Source: Liolophura sinensis (lineage: Eukaryota; Mollusca; Polyplacophora; Chitonida; Chitonidae). Taken from it: 64,000 nucleotides of DNA. The notes under the pieces are model-generated. The model was not told the DNA's origin. It was given only the letters and a program-made list of their open reading frames with translations, and made no database searches. A program made the position numbers and the translations under genes. This document shows, piece by piece, positions 39,392-49,482 of this stretch. Every line of letters begins with the position of its first letter. Position 1 is the stretch's first letter. The stretch is from assembly GCF_032854445.1 (NCBI RefSeq), contig NC_088301.1:43201187-43265186 (forward strand). Direction: 5' to 3'.

Positions 39392-42300
39392 CTGAAAAAG
39401 AAACACACAAATATCCAGGTAAATGCATTTTCTCAATTTAGTGGAACAAGATACCCTGGACCAAACAAACACCCTACTCAAGATAAAAAGGTTTAGCACT
39501 GCACCTTTCGAGATGATGACGTCACCAAACTTAACATCCTGTAGACATCTACCTTGTTAACGAATATTATACCATCTCATGCTGAGGACCAAACAAGGCA
39601 AAGTTATTTTTACTAAATTTGAAGGCTTGGGTACAATCCAACTAAGAACTGAAGGCTTACACCAAGGTAGACTAAATTACAAGAAACATATTATGTCACT
39701 TTTTTCTCTACCTAATAATTAATAGCTTTTATTAGATTGACTGGTGTTTATGGTCATACTCAAGTGTATTTATTTACTCCTCTGATTAGAGTTATATGCC
39801 ATACTCAAGAATATTTCACTTATATAAGTGAAAGGAAAGTGGGAAGAAATGGGCCACAGCTTTGGGGGTAATCCTCAAGATCCTGGCAGACCTTTCCATG
39901 CATGACAAATGAGGAAGTCTGCATGAGTTGGACTTGATCTAGTGTATTTAAATTACACAACATCAGTAACAGTTACAGGCAAAGTTCCCAGATGTTCCAC
40001 CTTCAGAACTAGCACTGTGTACATTAAGCCCATATTGGTAGACAGTACATGAATTTTTATAAATTTTAACAGGTTAGGCCACCTAATTTGCCTCAGCTCT
40101 GTTAAACATTTTATATTACCCCTAAGGCCTTAGAGAGCGCTGGAGGTACATGTAAAGGAACTTCCATGTCCAAGATTGGGTCTGAAGCAACTTGAACTGG
40201 GGTCATGTATCAGGTGATTTGGAAATAAAATTTAATCTGTATTGTGCCCACTCAGATTATTCTTTACTATGTGTACTTTCCTATGCCATGTTGTCCATCA
40301 CATTATAAAACCAAATAATTAGTAAATTAAATTAGTGCTAAGCGACAAGGATTTCCAAACATATGCAAGGCCATTTCTACATCCATATCTAATCCATAAT
40401 GAAAAAATATTCAATTGCTTGCCAACTGACAGTAAATTATCTTACACATTATCTCCCCTTATAATGTAGAGTCCTAGCACAACCTGTTCTACCCCTTGTG
40501 ATGAGCTGTACACTCGTTCATGGCTCTCATCAAGAATCAAGTTAATTGTCTGGTCAAATCCTTTCAGTGTACCCTGAAAAACACAGCAATGTATTGCTAA
40601 AGACATACTGAAAATGTACACACAGGGAAGAAAACTATTTGAAAAAATGATTAGACTGTAGAAATTATTAATGATGGTCAATATATATGATATATTTTCA
40701 ATGTGTTAAGTCTGTCGGTTCAGAGAATTGAAATTATTTCATATTGTTTTGAAACTATAGACAGCCATTAACAATGCTTATACTCTTCAATCACTAGCAC
40801 AAAAAATGAAAAATTATAATTATTTTCTGAGATTTCTTTGTCTAGGCCCTGATGCTATTTGAAACACTGCTTTCTTTGTATTCCAGTGCATACTGTGCAT
40901 CACATATTTCCCCTAAGTCTCTGTAATTAAAAATGCACTTACAGAAGCATGTTAAAGCCTAAAAATGAAATTTGAATGGTGCTATCTGGTGGATGAATGG
41001 AAGAAGTTATAGCAGAGATTATATGCATGTAACAAAAAGACACATTTAGTTCCCACTTGTAATGAGGTTTTGCTGTAGTAACAAACATTCATGTTTTTTT
41101 GAGCTTAAGAATACCACTTTCGGTGAATTACGCTTAAGCTTTTAACCATCTTTTCCAACCAGTTATAATTTGGGCTTTCTTGTAACATTCATTTGGCCTT
41201 TTTTTGTCAGCTCGATACTGAGCGTAGTTAGGCAAGATGAAGTGATGTCTGTCTACATGAACTACAGTTGAGTATATCCTTTATGGGGGACATTTGGCAT
41301 ACCATACACAACAATATTCAACATTTACTTAACAATGAGCTATTAAGTAAACTCACTTACCACAATAATTCGCCCATCAGCAGTTACAATTGACACCATA
41401 CCTATTTTCAACTTAAGGAACATACAATAGAACGGCTACAACAAAGAGTAAAGTGTACACTGATAAATGTCTTAATTTTCCTGCACATTTACACAGCTGT
41501 ACAAGATCTCCTTTCATGGAGCTGGCATTAAGTCATAAGAGTGTTGAATGAGGACTGCTGGATTTCTGGTCTACAAGGTGTTCAACAACACATTATTAAT
41601 ACTAATTTGCTAGTCTACCTATACCAGATGTTTTTCAGCCTGTATAGCTTTACATAATTAATTAACCACTGAGCATTCAACTGCTATAGCTATGTCACTT
41701 CCCGGTTGAATTCTGAAGACTTACTTCTCGACTCTCCTCACCCACAATACTGTAAACATTGTTGGTATGAGGACACATAATCTGTGAAAGCTTTAATAAT
41801 ACTGCACCTGTAGCTGAAGACTTCCCTCATTCATTAACTTGCCCTCAACACTGCAAGATTTTTATGCCATGTTCAGTATTCCAGAACATGCAATCCTTAG
41901 CCCATGAATTTTGGAGTAATGATGTAAATGAAAAGGTAATAACAATAGGCCTACATGTAGACAGTTCACCTGGTGTGGACCAGTTTGAACTGAGATTTCT
42001 TCCCAAAGCAGACTCTTTTCAGGTGAATTATTTCTATTTCTATATGTCTAACTCAATATACAGCTTTTTCGCCCAAATACTGAAAATTAGAGCAACCAGA
42101 GAATGTTCAGCTGGCCAACCTGGTACAAGATTTATTTATTTATTTATTTGATTGGTGTTTTACGCAGTACTCAAGAATATTTCACTTATACGACGGCGGC
42201 CAGCATTATGGTGGGTGGAAACCGGGCGCAGCCCCCGGGGGAAACCCACGACCATCCGCACAGGCACAAGAGGAAAACAACTTGCTTACTGGCAGCAACA

Positions 42301-42467
42301 ACAGCCCATGCTTAGCTGTAACAACAACAACAGATGCCTCGTCAACTCGATCCGGTTGAACTGCTACATATATCCTCAAATTATTAAGGATCCCCTCTCC
42401 AGTCCAGACAGCACTATATCACTTTTCAAAGGATACGGTTTACGTAGCTTTCAAGCGCTGAAGCCAT
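39301..42467 (-). CDS. LSM8: LSM8, U6 snRNA-associated Sm-like protein, 4 exons
   Basis: The subunit that makes the nuclear LSm2-8 ring, which binds the U-rich 3' end of U6 snRNA and helps U4/U6 assembly in splicing. The four minus-strand exons (42467-42437, 41401-41361, 40573-40446, 39391-39301) join in phase to exactly 96 codons, the length of human LSM8. It starts MASALESYVN (human MTSALENYIN). The Sm1 motif covers about DGRIIVGTLKGFDQTINL and the Sm2 motif is LGLYIIRGDNVAVIGE. The C-terminal tail NIHAEPLNAVTH matches the NIRAEPLNSVAH tail typical of LSM8. It is the only gene of the four without a frame break. It is transcribed away from MRPL2 and toward the kinase. Intron 1 contains a SINE. 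Confidence 0.95.
39755..39945 (-). mobile_element. SINE family 1 copy (reverse), diverged
   Basis: The reverse complement ends in agtgaaatattcttgagtat and then aactctaatca, the family tail; the body matches the copy at 3790-4001. It lies in LSM8 intron 3. Confidence 0.55.
40446..40573 (-). CDS. LSM8: LSM8 exon 3 (Sm1 end and Sm2)
   Basis: GTLKGFDQTINLILDESHER, VYSSSQGVEQVVLGLYIIRG, then DN plus GT. Nearly identical to human LSM8. Acceptor tttttcag, donor gtaag. Confidence 0.96.
41361..41401 (-). CDS. LSM8: LSM8 exon 2 (41 nt)
   Basis: GT plus MVSIVTADGRIIV, matching TVAVITSDGRMIV in human. GT completes Arg11 with the C left by exon 1. The acceptor (ttgaaaatag) has almost no pyrimidine tract, but the donor gtaagt is strong. 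Confidence 0.88.
42127..42290 (-). mobile_element. SINE family 1 copy (reverse)
   Basis: On the plus strand it begins with TTTA repeats, then gattggtgttttacgcagta and ctcaagaatattt. A CpG-rich body follows, with a run of C and G near 42230. It is the least decayed tail in the window. It lies in LSM8 intron 1, about 150 bp downstream of exon 1 in transcript direction. Confidence 0.7.
42437..42467 (-). CDS. LSM8: LSM8 exon 1 (31 nt coding)
   Basis: ATG at 42467-42465, MASALESYVN plus C, with donor C|gtatcc. The donor is weak after position +3, but the phase and sequence fit exon 2 exactly. The flank contains CpG-rich sequence (ttcgcgatgcg nearby on the plus strand), as at many housekeeping promoters. 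Confidence 0.88.
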
Positions 42468-42967
42468 TTTTCTCGGAAATAAACAGAATATTTGATACCT
42501 TTTCGCGGTCAAACAGCACGTTCGCGATGCGAATGGGATCAATCCATAATTTCAGCACGTGCCTTTTCAATTGTCATATTTATCTTATTTATTTAGATCT
42601 CTTTCCAGAGACCTTTGTATGATTTTAGTTTCTAAAAAAAATATATGTAACTTTTCATTCAATTAGTACGTTACTTTATCAAAATTTCTTATCTTGTTAT
42701 TTTCAAACTAACTGCTCCCTCACAAAACATGCGCTCACAAACTCAGTTACACTTCCGGAATACGTCGTGTCGAATCAAAGTTGTTGTACAAGTAGATTAA
42801 TTTTGTGGTGACAGCATGTTGCGTCATAGATGTAAGTCTTTCAGCCCAAAAAGTGGATGATAAATAGCATTTCAATGCCTGAGAATTTGGTTGTTCTCCA
42901 GTCGTCACCTGTGATGTTCTCACGTTCTCACGTCAAACGTTACAGTGTACCGATAGTTGTAATATAT

Positions 42968-43376
42968 GTAACTTATCTATCAATCGAGTGGCGCATCCAC
43001 GAGAGTTTTAATGCGAAAGCTTCCTGAAATGTCGACTTCTGATTGAGGACATTTATCGGTAAATTCCTTGTAAAATTAGCCACGCTTTAAAGCAGATGTT
43101 GTACAGAGAGTGTACGGACTTGGCGATGCCAAATGATCTCACTAACACGCTTCAATTTTCATCTTTTTGACCTTTAGGCTATACTGTATTGGATGTTGTT
43201 GTCTTGGGTCTGAACTATGGTAAAAAAAAAAAATTGATAAACACGAAAAGAAAGATCTTGTTACTGGAATTTTGGGCACGCTTTACTCACTGACTTGTTT
43301 TGGAAGATAAATGTCCTCAATCAGAAAGTCGACATTTTAGGAAGGCTGTGGATGTGTCAGTCGATAGATGAGTTAC
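42968..43376. mobile_element. Imperfect inverted repeat between LSM8 and MRPL2
   Basis: The left arm 42968-43057 pairs with the right arm 43306-43376 across a spacer of about 248 bp. Matched blocks (left versus reverse complement of right) are gtaacttatctatc/gtaactcatctatc, catccac, cttcctgaaatgtcgactt/cttcctaaaatgtcgactt and ctgattgaggacatttatc. It is probably an old foldback or MITE insertion; local inverted duplication is the alternative. Confidence 0.6.
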
Positions 43377-44030
43377 TTCCATTGTAACTTAAGTGTACTG
43401 GTAATGTATTTACTATTCATGTGGTAGCTGTCTTCATACTGTAAATACTCGGAGAATCAAGAAACCTTCTAGAATCTGCTGGTATTACGGATGTTTTAAG
43501 CATGTCAGGTAGACTTGACAGTTGTAATTTTTATTCTTATTCAGTGTTTTTGCCTGGCCATTTCTTGGTTCTTAGGTCAGGAAACAGTGAAAGTGAGATT
43601 TCATGAAGAACAGGTCATTGGATGTCGTTTGATTTTAAACCACAAATTAGAAAGCTTTTCGCATTGTAACTCCCATGGCTGATTCAGACTTATATTTTTG
43701 CAGCTACATCTGCATTAATGATTAGGGGTCTAAAGTAGTGAAATTTATCACTATAGTTTGACAAAAGGAGGAGTGACTCAAGTGAATGGAGAAGTAGATA
43801 TCCTTTTCAGTGTGATTGTCACTTGATGTGGATAATTTCCCATGGGTCACACTAATTTTTGTCCCGAAAGTATGTGTTAAAGATATACGAAATCTTTGAT
43901 TAACAGAGAGTGAAGATCTGTCATAGTATTTTCCTGGGTTAAATCGTTCAGCCTTGGTCATGCATTATTAGTTGTACAGTACCAAAGATTCAGTAAACCT
44001 AACTTTAGCTTAACTTATCTCTAACTCCAG

Positions 44031-44066
44031 CCAATCAGCGATGATATGGCATCCCTTTAAATACTC
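44031..44066 (+). promoter_or_regulatory. Candidate MRPL2 promoter elements (CCAAT, TATA-like)
   Basis: ccaatca at 44031 and ctttaaatac at 44055-44064, about 300 bp before the MRPL2 start codon. Motif matches only. Confidence 0.25.
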
Positions 44067-44363
44067 GCACATGGTACGAAGCATTTTGGGTTGTTTAAAT
44101 GATAAAGACACCTGCATTAATTAAAGGTGATCACATTCAAACTTTAACCAAGGTGCTGTTTAGTAAAGATTTCAGATCTCTTTTGAGTTTTGACAGGAGC
44201 TTGCACATAGTTATGTTTACTTTGCTTCAACTTTAAATAATACATGTACATTTAATATGTATGTTAATCCACATGTAATGCATTTGTTTGATGATTGAAC
44301 ATTGTTAATACTTTCAGACATGGTCAAGAAATTTGAATAAATATTTCTAAAAAGAACGTCATC

Positions 44364-44464
44364 ATGAGTTTGAAGAAATTGGTGTCATCCATGAGCAGGA
44401 TGTCATTGCAGGAAGCAGTCTTGGTCTCTGGGATTTCACGACTCAGATGTGCTAAAATGTTAGA
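44364..44464 (+). CDS. MRPL2: MRPL2 exon 1 (mitochondrial targeting region)
   Basis: 33 codons plus GA: MSLKKLVSSMSRMSLQEAV then LVSGISRLRCAKML. Positive, no acidic residue before Glu17. Donor gtaagt. ATG at 44364 follows no closer in-frame alternative; the Kozak context (atcATGA) is modest. Confidence 0.75.
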
Positions 44465-46905
44465 GTAAGTGACGTACTTGAATAGATACATGTTTGCACA
44501 AAGTTTGTAAATCTTGTACCTTATTATCCTGTTATTCTGATAGTACATTATCTATTTTCCTGTTTCTCATATCTGTTCCAACACCAATCTGTCTTCAGTC
44601 ATAGCTCCTGTTACGGATAGCACAGTTAAATAAGTTAAGGATTTGGGAGTCAATATAGCAACTACTTCCATGCATGTTTCTTCAGGACCTTGAATTTCAA
44701 ATATAGGGATGGCTTACATGTATGTTGTTGGTAGGGTCTTCCAGCCCTCTGTGGCTGAGATGGTCAGCACACCAGCGCAATGCAATGACTCTGGAGCCTC
44801 TTACCAGTGCAGTCGTTCTGAGTTCAAGTTTAGCTCATGTTGTCTTCCTCTTCAGCCATACGTGGGAAGATTTGCCAACAACCTGCGGATGGTTGTGGCT
44901 TTCCACCAGGCTACTTCTTCTCAGAATCCAGCCATTTCACCTGACTTAATATGATGTTGCTGATGTTTGTACAATAATTATTGCACATTGTTGATATTAA
45001 TATTGTTTCTCACTGTTTACCTGTCTCTTCTTTCCAGGTTTGGTTTCCACAGCAGTGGATTTACATATGGAAAACAGAAGTTTATCAAGTTAGGAATAGA
45101 CTTGAGTAAATACAGTTTAAGACCACTTCCTTTACCAAAAACAGGAGGGAGAGGGGCAGATGGTAAGAAATGCTGTATACAAATACACTGCTGTTAATTT
45201 ATGGTCGCATGGTAGTTCGGCCTGTAGGCAGGACAACTACTGGCCAAACCTAGGGCTTCAGTGTGGGGAAGAATAAATTACCATTTTGGTCAAGAAAGTT
45301 TTGGATCATAAGTGACAAATTGCAAAGGAGTTTAAGATAATTTTGGTTTTTGTTTGTTGCCATTATTAAATTTACGATGTACAGTGTATTGTGACTCAGT
45401 GACACAGCACTCTGTCAAATATGACAAGAAGAAGAAAACAAAACTTTTTATTCTACGATTTATCCCATATGTATTAAAGAGGATAGTTAGAATACCAGAA
45501 AAGAAATTTAAGATACTTTGTGCTTTAAATATACTGTCTTGTTTCTTCAGTTAAGTTAGTATATGCAGGAACGTCTACAATGATATATACTTATCTACAT
45601 GTAGTATAATTTAGTGACCGATATGGCCATGAAATTATTAATTAAATTTGACATTTCATGAAATCTTTCTGTCTGGCATCAGGCAAAGTTCAGACCCACG
45701 GGGTTGGTGGTGGTCATAAACAGAGGTATAGACGTGTGGACTTTGTGCGGTCTGGGCCAGCGGATGGGGAACCATTCACAGAGAGGATTACAGAGGTGAG
45801 GTACGATCCCTGCAGATCTGCCAACATAGCCGTGGCAGCATCTGGGGACAGGAAGCGGTACATCATAGCTACAGAAAACATGAAGCCTGGCGACCTGATA
45901 GAAACATACGGAGGCATTCCTCGTATTGCAGGTATGAATGAGGCAAGACTCAAGATAAAGTATAACCACAGATCAAAAGTGAGGTGTGATTTTGTGGTAA
46001 TTGCAAGATTGAATATACATTTTACAGTCTAGTAAAATCATTTCTTCTAGCTGCATTAGTTTATCTCATCTTTTTCTGTGTGAAGAGGTAAACCTCCTGA
46101 AAGGCAGCCCTCTTTTTATACTGAATATAGTAAAGGCATTTTTGTATTTTGCTCTTCCGTGCAGCTATTCTCAGGAATTAACAAAAGAAGCAAAAAAATC
46201 ATTTAATTTTACAAGTTACTCTCAACTTTAAGATACACTTATTTTATTTGTTCAAAACAAGGTATTCTCTGTGTGTCAATCATATCAGTAACATCTTTTA
46301 GTTTCATGAATTTTGGATCAACCAGTATGGTATTCCCCCATTCATTGCATATGTCAAGTTAATTTCATTAGTTAAATCAGTGTCATCTCATTTTCTCCTA
46401 ACAGAGGGCTAGAGATTGGTCTCCACAGGTTCCATTTTGGTCATGTCAAGAGAACTGTGTAGTGATATCTTTATTGTGTTGTATTTTTCAGTGCGGCCTA
46501 AGGAAGGAAACGCATACCCAGTGGGAGCATTGCCTTTAGGGACTATAGTGCACAACGTGGAGAAGTTTGTGGGTCAAGGAGCCAGTTTTGCCAGATCGGC
46601 AGGCAGTTCCGCAGTACTTCTGCGCAAAGTTGGAGATAGATGTATAGTAAAGCTTCCGTCTAAGCGTGAAATAAATATAGCTGAACAATGCATGGTGACA
46701 GTTGGACGAGTATCGAATGTCAACCACAATAAGGAAATAATTGGGTCAGCAGGACGTGCGCGTTGGTTCGGGATACGACCGCAAAGTGGTTGGCGACATC
46801 GTAAAAACTGGTTACAATGGACGAAAAATCAGACCTGTGCCTCCCATGGTGAATTATAATAAACCTCCATCTGAGAAACTAACTGTCTATAGATTCACTG
46901 TTTAA
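44364..46905 (+). CDS. MRPL2: Mitochondrial large-subunit ribosomal protein L2 (uL2m), 4 exons, one frame break
   Basis: Structural protein of the mitochondrial large ribosomal subunit, next to the peptidyl-transferase centre. The four exons (44364-44464, 45038-45162, 45683-45931, 46492-46905) are in phase and give about 295 aa once one extra A in the five-A run at 46803-46807 is discounted (human is about 305). The first 35 residues are basic and Ser/Leu-rich, as expected of a mitochondrial presequence. Family landmarks are GVGGGHKQRYRRVDF, RYDPCRSANIAVAA, RKRYIIATENMKPGD, YPVGALPLGT, VGRVSNVNHNK and HRK followed by GRKIRPVPPM. As sequenced, the frame leaves the family after HRK and stops at 46857-46859. 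The last 33 residues, including GYNGRKIRPVPPM, are in the +1 frame and stop at 46903-46905. Confidence 0.92.
44725..44950 (+). mobile_element. SINE family 1 copy with tRNA-like head, tail missing
   Basis: tgtggctgagatggtcagca resembles an A box and gagttcaag a B box. The body matches the copy at 3790-4001 (caacctg.ggatggtt). It lies in MRPL2 intron 1. Two ORFs of about 75-80 codons inside it are not genes. Confidence 0.6.
45038..45162 (+). CDS. MRPL2: MRPL2 exon 2
   Basis: Acceptor tttccag; encodes FGFHSSGFTYGKQKFIKLG, then a segment ending LPKTGGRGADG. Donor gtaaga. Poorly conserved linker before the RNA-binding core, but both phases fit. Confidence 0.82.
45683..45931 (+). CDS. MRPL2: MRPL2 exon 3 (RNA-binding core)
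   Basis: Begins KVQTHGVGGGHKQRYRRVDF and includes RYDPCRSANIAVAA and YIIATENMKPGD, the OB-fold RNA-binding half of uL2. It ends at gca g|gtatga; the leftover G makes GTG (Val) with the next exon. Confidence 0.94.
46492..46905 (+). CDS. MRPL2: MRPL2 exon 4 (C-terminal SH3-like half, frameshifted)
   Basis: Encodes RPKEGNAYPVGALPLGT, VLLRKVGDRCIVKLPSKRE and VGRVSNVNHNKEIIG through RPQSGWRHRK. After the A run at 46803-46807 the conserved TGYNGRKIRPVPPM segment is one frame over, to a TAA at 46903-46905. Confidence 0.9.
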
Positions 46906-49265
46906 ACCTTACAAATTTAGTGTTGCTGTTTTGCAAAATTGAAGGCATAGACTGTATTAATCTCAGCCTTAGAATGGTCTTATTAAGGGATGGCTCAGAA
47001 CTGAGGGCTAGAGTGTTCATGTTTATGCTGTATTGTCCTGTTTCTTTATGGCAGTTTCAACCTAGAAATGTGTCCAGAAATTCACAAGGATGAAACAGAG
47101 CAAATACTTTGGTAAGATAAAAATGACCAGAAAAAATTTAATTGTGTTACACATGTAATAGGGTGCCTTTGAGTTTTTGGAGACACCTTGTGTATGGCAT
47201 GGCGCATAGATGACAGAAGTTCTATTGAGTAAAGGTCTGATTTAAGATGTTTTGGAGTGAAAAAGTCTCTGCAATGCAGAATGTGAATGTCTGAATACAA
47301 TTTCTGTGTCGTGTACATGAATGTAAACAGAGCGTGCTTTGAAAGGATGTCCATAATTGAACATTAAATTTGATAATTGATTGTCCTATGTCAGAGTTGT
47401 CTTTCGTTATTCAGCAATCACAATCGTGGGTTCATATGTATACTTGTAAGCTGTAGTCAATAATTATGTGTATTGTATTTACCACAAATGCATGCCTTTA
47501 GTTATATTTTGGAAGGCATGAAGTAGTGTTTTAGCTGATTGATCATGATTGGTGAGAAGTGAGCCTTCATTGGCAAAAGCAAACAGGTGATTGATTCACA
47601 GTTTCTTAGTCCATTTGCTCACTTTATGTAAAGAGATATGCACAGATTCCCATGAAGCTATGTACATGGATTGGTCTTGGACTAAGGACAATCTGATTCA
47701 TGGAATTTTAACCAGTTTTCTATCTGTCTCTATTGGTGGAAGGCGAACTCCAATGATCAACATCAAACTTCATGAAAGACCACACGAGAGAACATCTCGG
47801 CTACTTACTCCTGTGAGGGTCTGAAAACAATGGAAACTCTGAAAAGTGCCTGATTGAGGGTTCTAGTGGTTGATCAACATGCTCCTCAAACACTCCGCTG
47901 TGGCGCACTCCCATGATCTAATAGGCTGTTGCGAAAAGTTGTCTGGCTCTTGACCAATGAGGCAGTCGATCTGAATCCACATACTGCTTGATTTCCTCCC
48001 TCCCCCCCACCGCCATCATCACCTTGACTGTTGTCATATGACTGAAGTATTTTGTTGTACAATGTAAAATACAGTTAAATTTGTGAATATTGCTTTGGTG
48101 AATGTTTTTTTTCTTGGATAACATACAGTTATGCAAAGATATGGTTGGAGAACAAAAAAAAAAAAAGACACCTGCACCCAGCTACCAATGTCCAAGGTTG
48201 ACTTGTGCCAAACTGGCTTTGTAGTAGGCTTGGGATTTGCGCTGACTTTATTACTTCTTTTAGAAAACAAGTCATGAAATGCCATATAGAAATGCCAAAT
48301 ATAGATATATTTGACCGTAATGGAAAAAATGAAAAGTTTATTGTCATGTGATTGGCCTATATCTTAAAATTAGGACCCTGTCTAAGCCTGAAGCAGTCTA
48401 GACTTTCTCAGTTCAGGCAATAGCCTTTCACTAGTAAGGTTGTGTGGTCAAATCCAGTTCCTGGTGGTTTTGTCTTTCCCTTTGTGTCTTCAGAGGTTTG
48501 TAAGGTGCCAGAAATATGTGATAGTTTGCTGCAGTAACAAACCTATTTATTTCTTAATTTTCCTGTTTAGCTCATGTGTGACAAAGAAAGCCATGTTACA
48601 AAGTAAAGTACATGACATGGGTGGCATTTCATGACTCCTCTACTGACCAGAAGTTTTACATCAATATAAAGCACAATGAAGGGGATGTTTATTATGCATA
48701 TTAATGCATTATGCATATTAATTACCATAAATTACGAAGTTCACGACTTCAGTAGGCCCTGCCTGTTTTGAGCTGGTTTTGCATGTGTATGTCGTGAGCA
48801 CTTTGTTAGCCTTGCTACCATAAACCAAACAGGCATTTGCCATGTGTCAGTGGTTTGACCTTACACTTCAATTTCCGGCCACCATTTAACTGACTATTGT
48901 GTTAAGCCATAGCACATTAATACAGTAGGCATTTCTTACAAACATCTGGAGATTAATTTCTGTTATTGTGTAGTTTTAATGCCCAAGAACTATTCACAAT
49001 CACATGAGAAAATAGATTATAATCCTGGACATAATAGCAGTGTTTTTATAACAAACATATAACTTCTAATTCAAGGGACACAATTCCATTTTTTGTTTTT
49101 CATTGTAAAGAATAATTACTTCGTTAATAATCACCACTTTCTTTTCTTTTTCTTTTTTTTTTAAGAACATAAAAGTGGTTTCAATACTAAACGAACTATC
49201 ACTCTTGTCTTAATTCTGTTATCTGTGATGATGCAAGTTTAAGAAATCATCAAGCCTACATAGGC
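46906..49265. other. MRPL2-QARS1 intergenic region
   Basis: No exon was recognised. It includes a weak SINE-like fragment around 48390-48530 (B-box-like ggtcaaatcc) and a duplicated ttatgcatattaat motif at 48692-48722. No MRPL2 poly(A) signal could be chosen with confidence. Confidence 0.5.
48692..48722. repeat. Tandem ttatgcatattaat motif
   Basis: The 14-mer ttatgcatattaat occurs at 48692 and 48709, separated by gca. Each copy contains ATGCAT and ATTAAT, palindromes resembling homeodomain or POU sites. Chance in AT-rich DNA is possible. Confidence 0.4.
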
Positions 49266-49275
49266 TATATATAAG
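49266..49275 (+). promoter_or_regulatory. QARS1: TATA box of QARS1
   Basis: tatatataag about 100 bp before the QARS1 start codon. Position and sequence fit a core promoter with a 5' UTR of roughly 60-70 nt. Confidence 0.4.
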
Positions 49276-49365
49276 CTCTACATAACGACGCCCAAAAGAA
49301 AGCAATCAGCGTTACCTCCCTTGGTAAGAACTCGCTGGGACCCACGTTTTAACAAGTTGGACAAC

Positions 49366-49482
49366 ATGGCAGAAGAAACTGTAATCGAACTCTTCAAAAG
49401 TGTAGGCCTCAGTGAGCAAAAGGCAAAAGAAACATTGAAGAATGAAAGCGTATCAGCTAACCTTAAGCAGGCAATTGAACAG
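49366..49482 (+). CDS. QARS1: QARS1 exon 1
   Basis: 39 codons: [39 protein letters not shown]. Start context aacATGG. Donor gtaaaa. ETLKN is shared with human QARS1. Confidence 0.93.

Larger units (their letters stand above)
42468..44363. other. Divergent LSM8-MRPL2 intergenic region
   Basis: 1.9 kb between two start codons in head-to-head orientation. No exon was recognised. It holds an imperfect inverted repeat (42968-43376) and, closer to MRPL2, a CCAAT box and a TATA-like stretch. Confidence 0.6.

Noticed and set aside
41737-41790. Minus-strand 18-codon frame MCPHTNNVYSIVGEESRE followed by a perfect donor
   Set aside because: It lies in LSM8 intron 1, and the true LSM8 exon 1 was found at 42437-42467 with the right phase. 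It is too short to support.
42152-42622. Plus-strand ORF of 156 codons
   Set aside because: It starts within a reverse SINE and runs antisense over LSM8 exon 1; the sequence resembles no protein family.
44709-44954. Two ORFs of about 75-80 codons in MRPL2 intron 1
   Set aside because: They coincide with a family 1 SINE copy.
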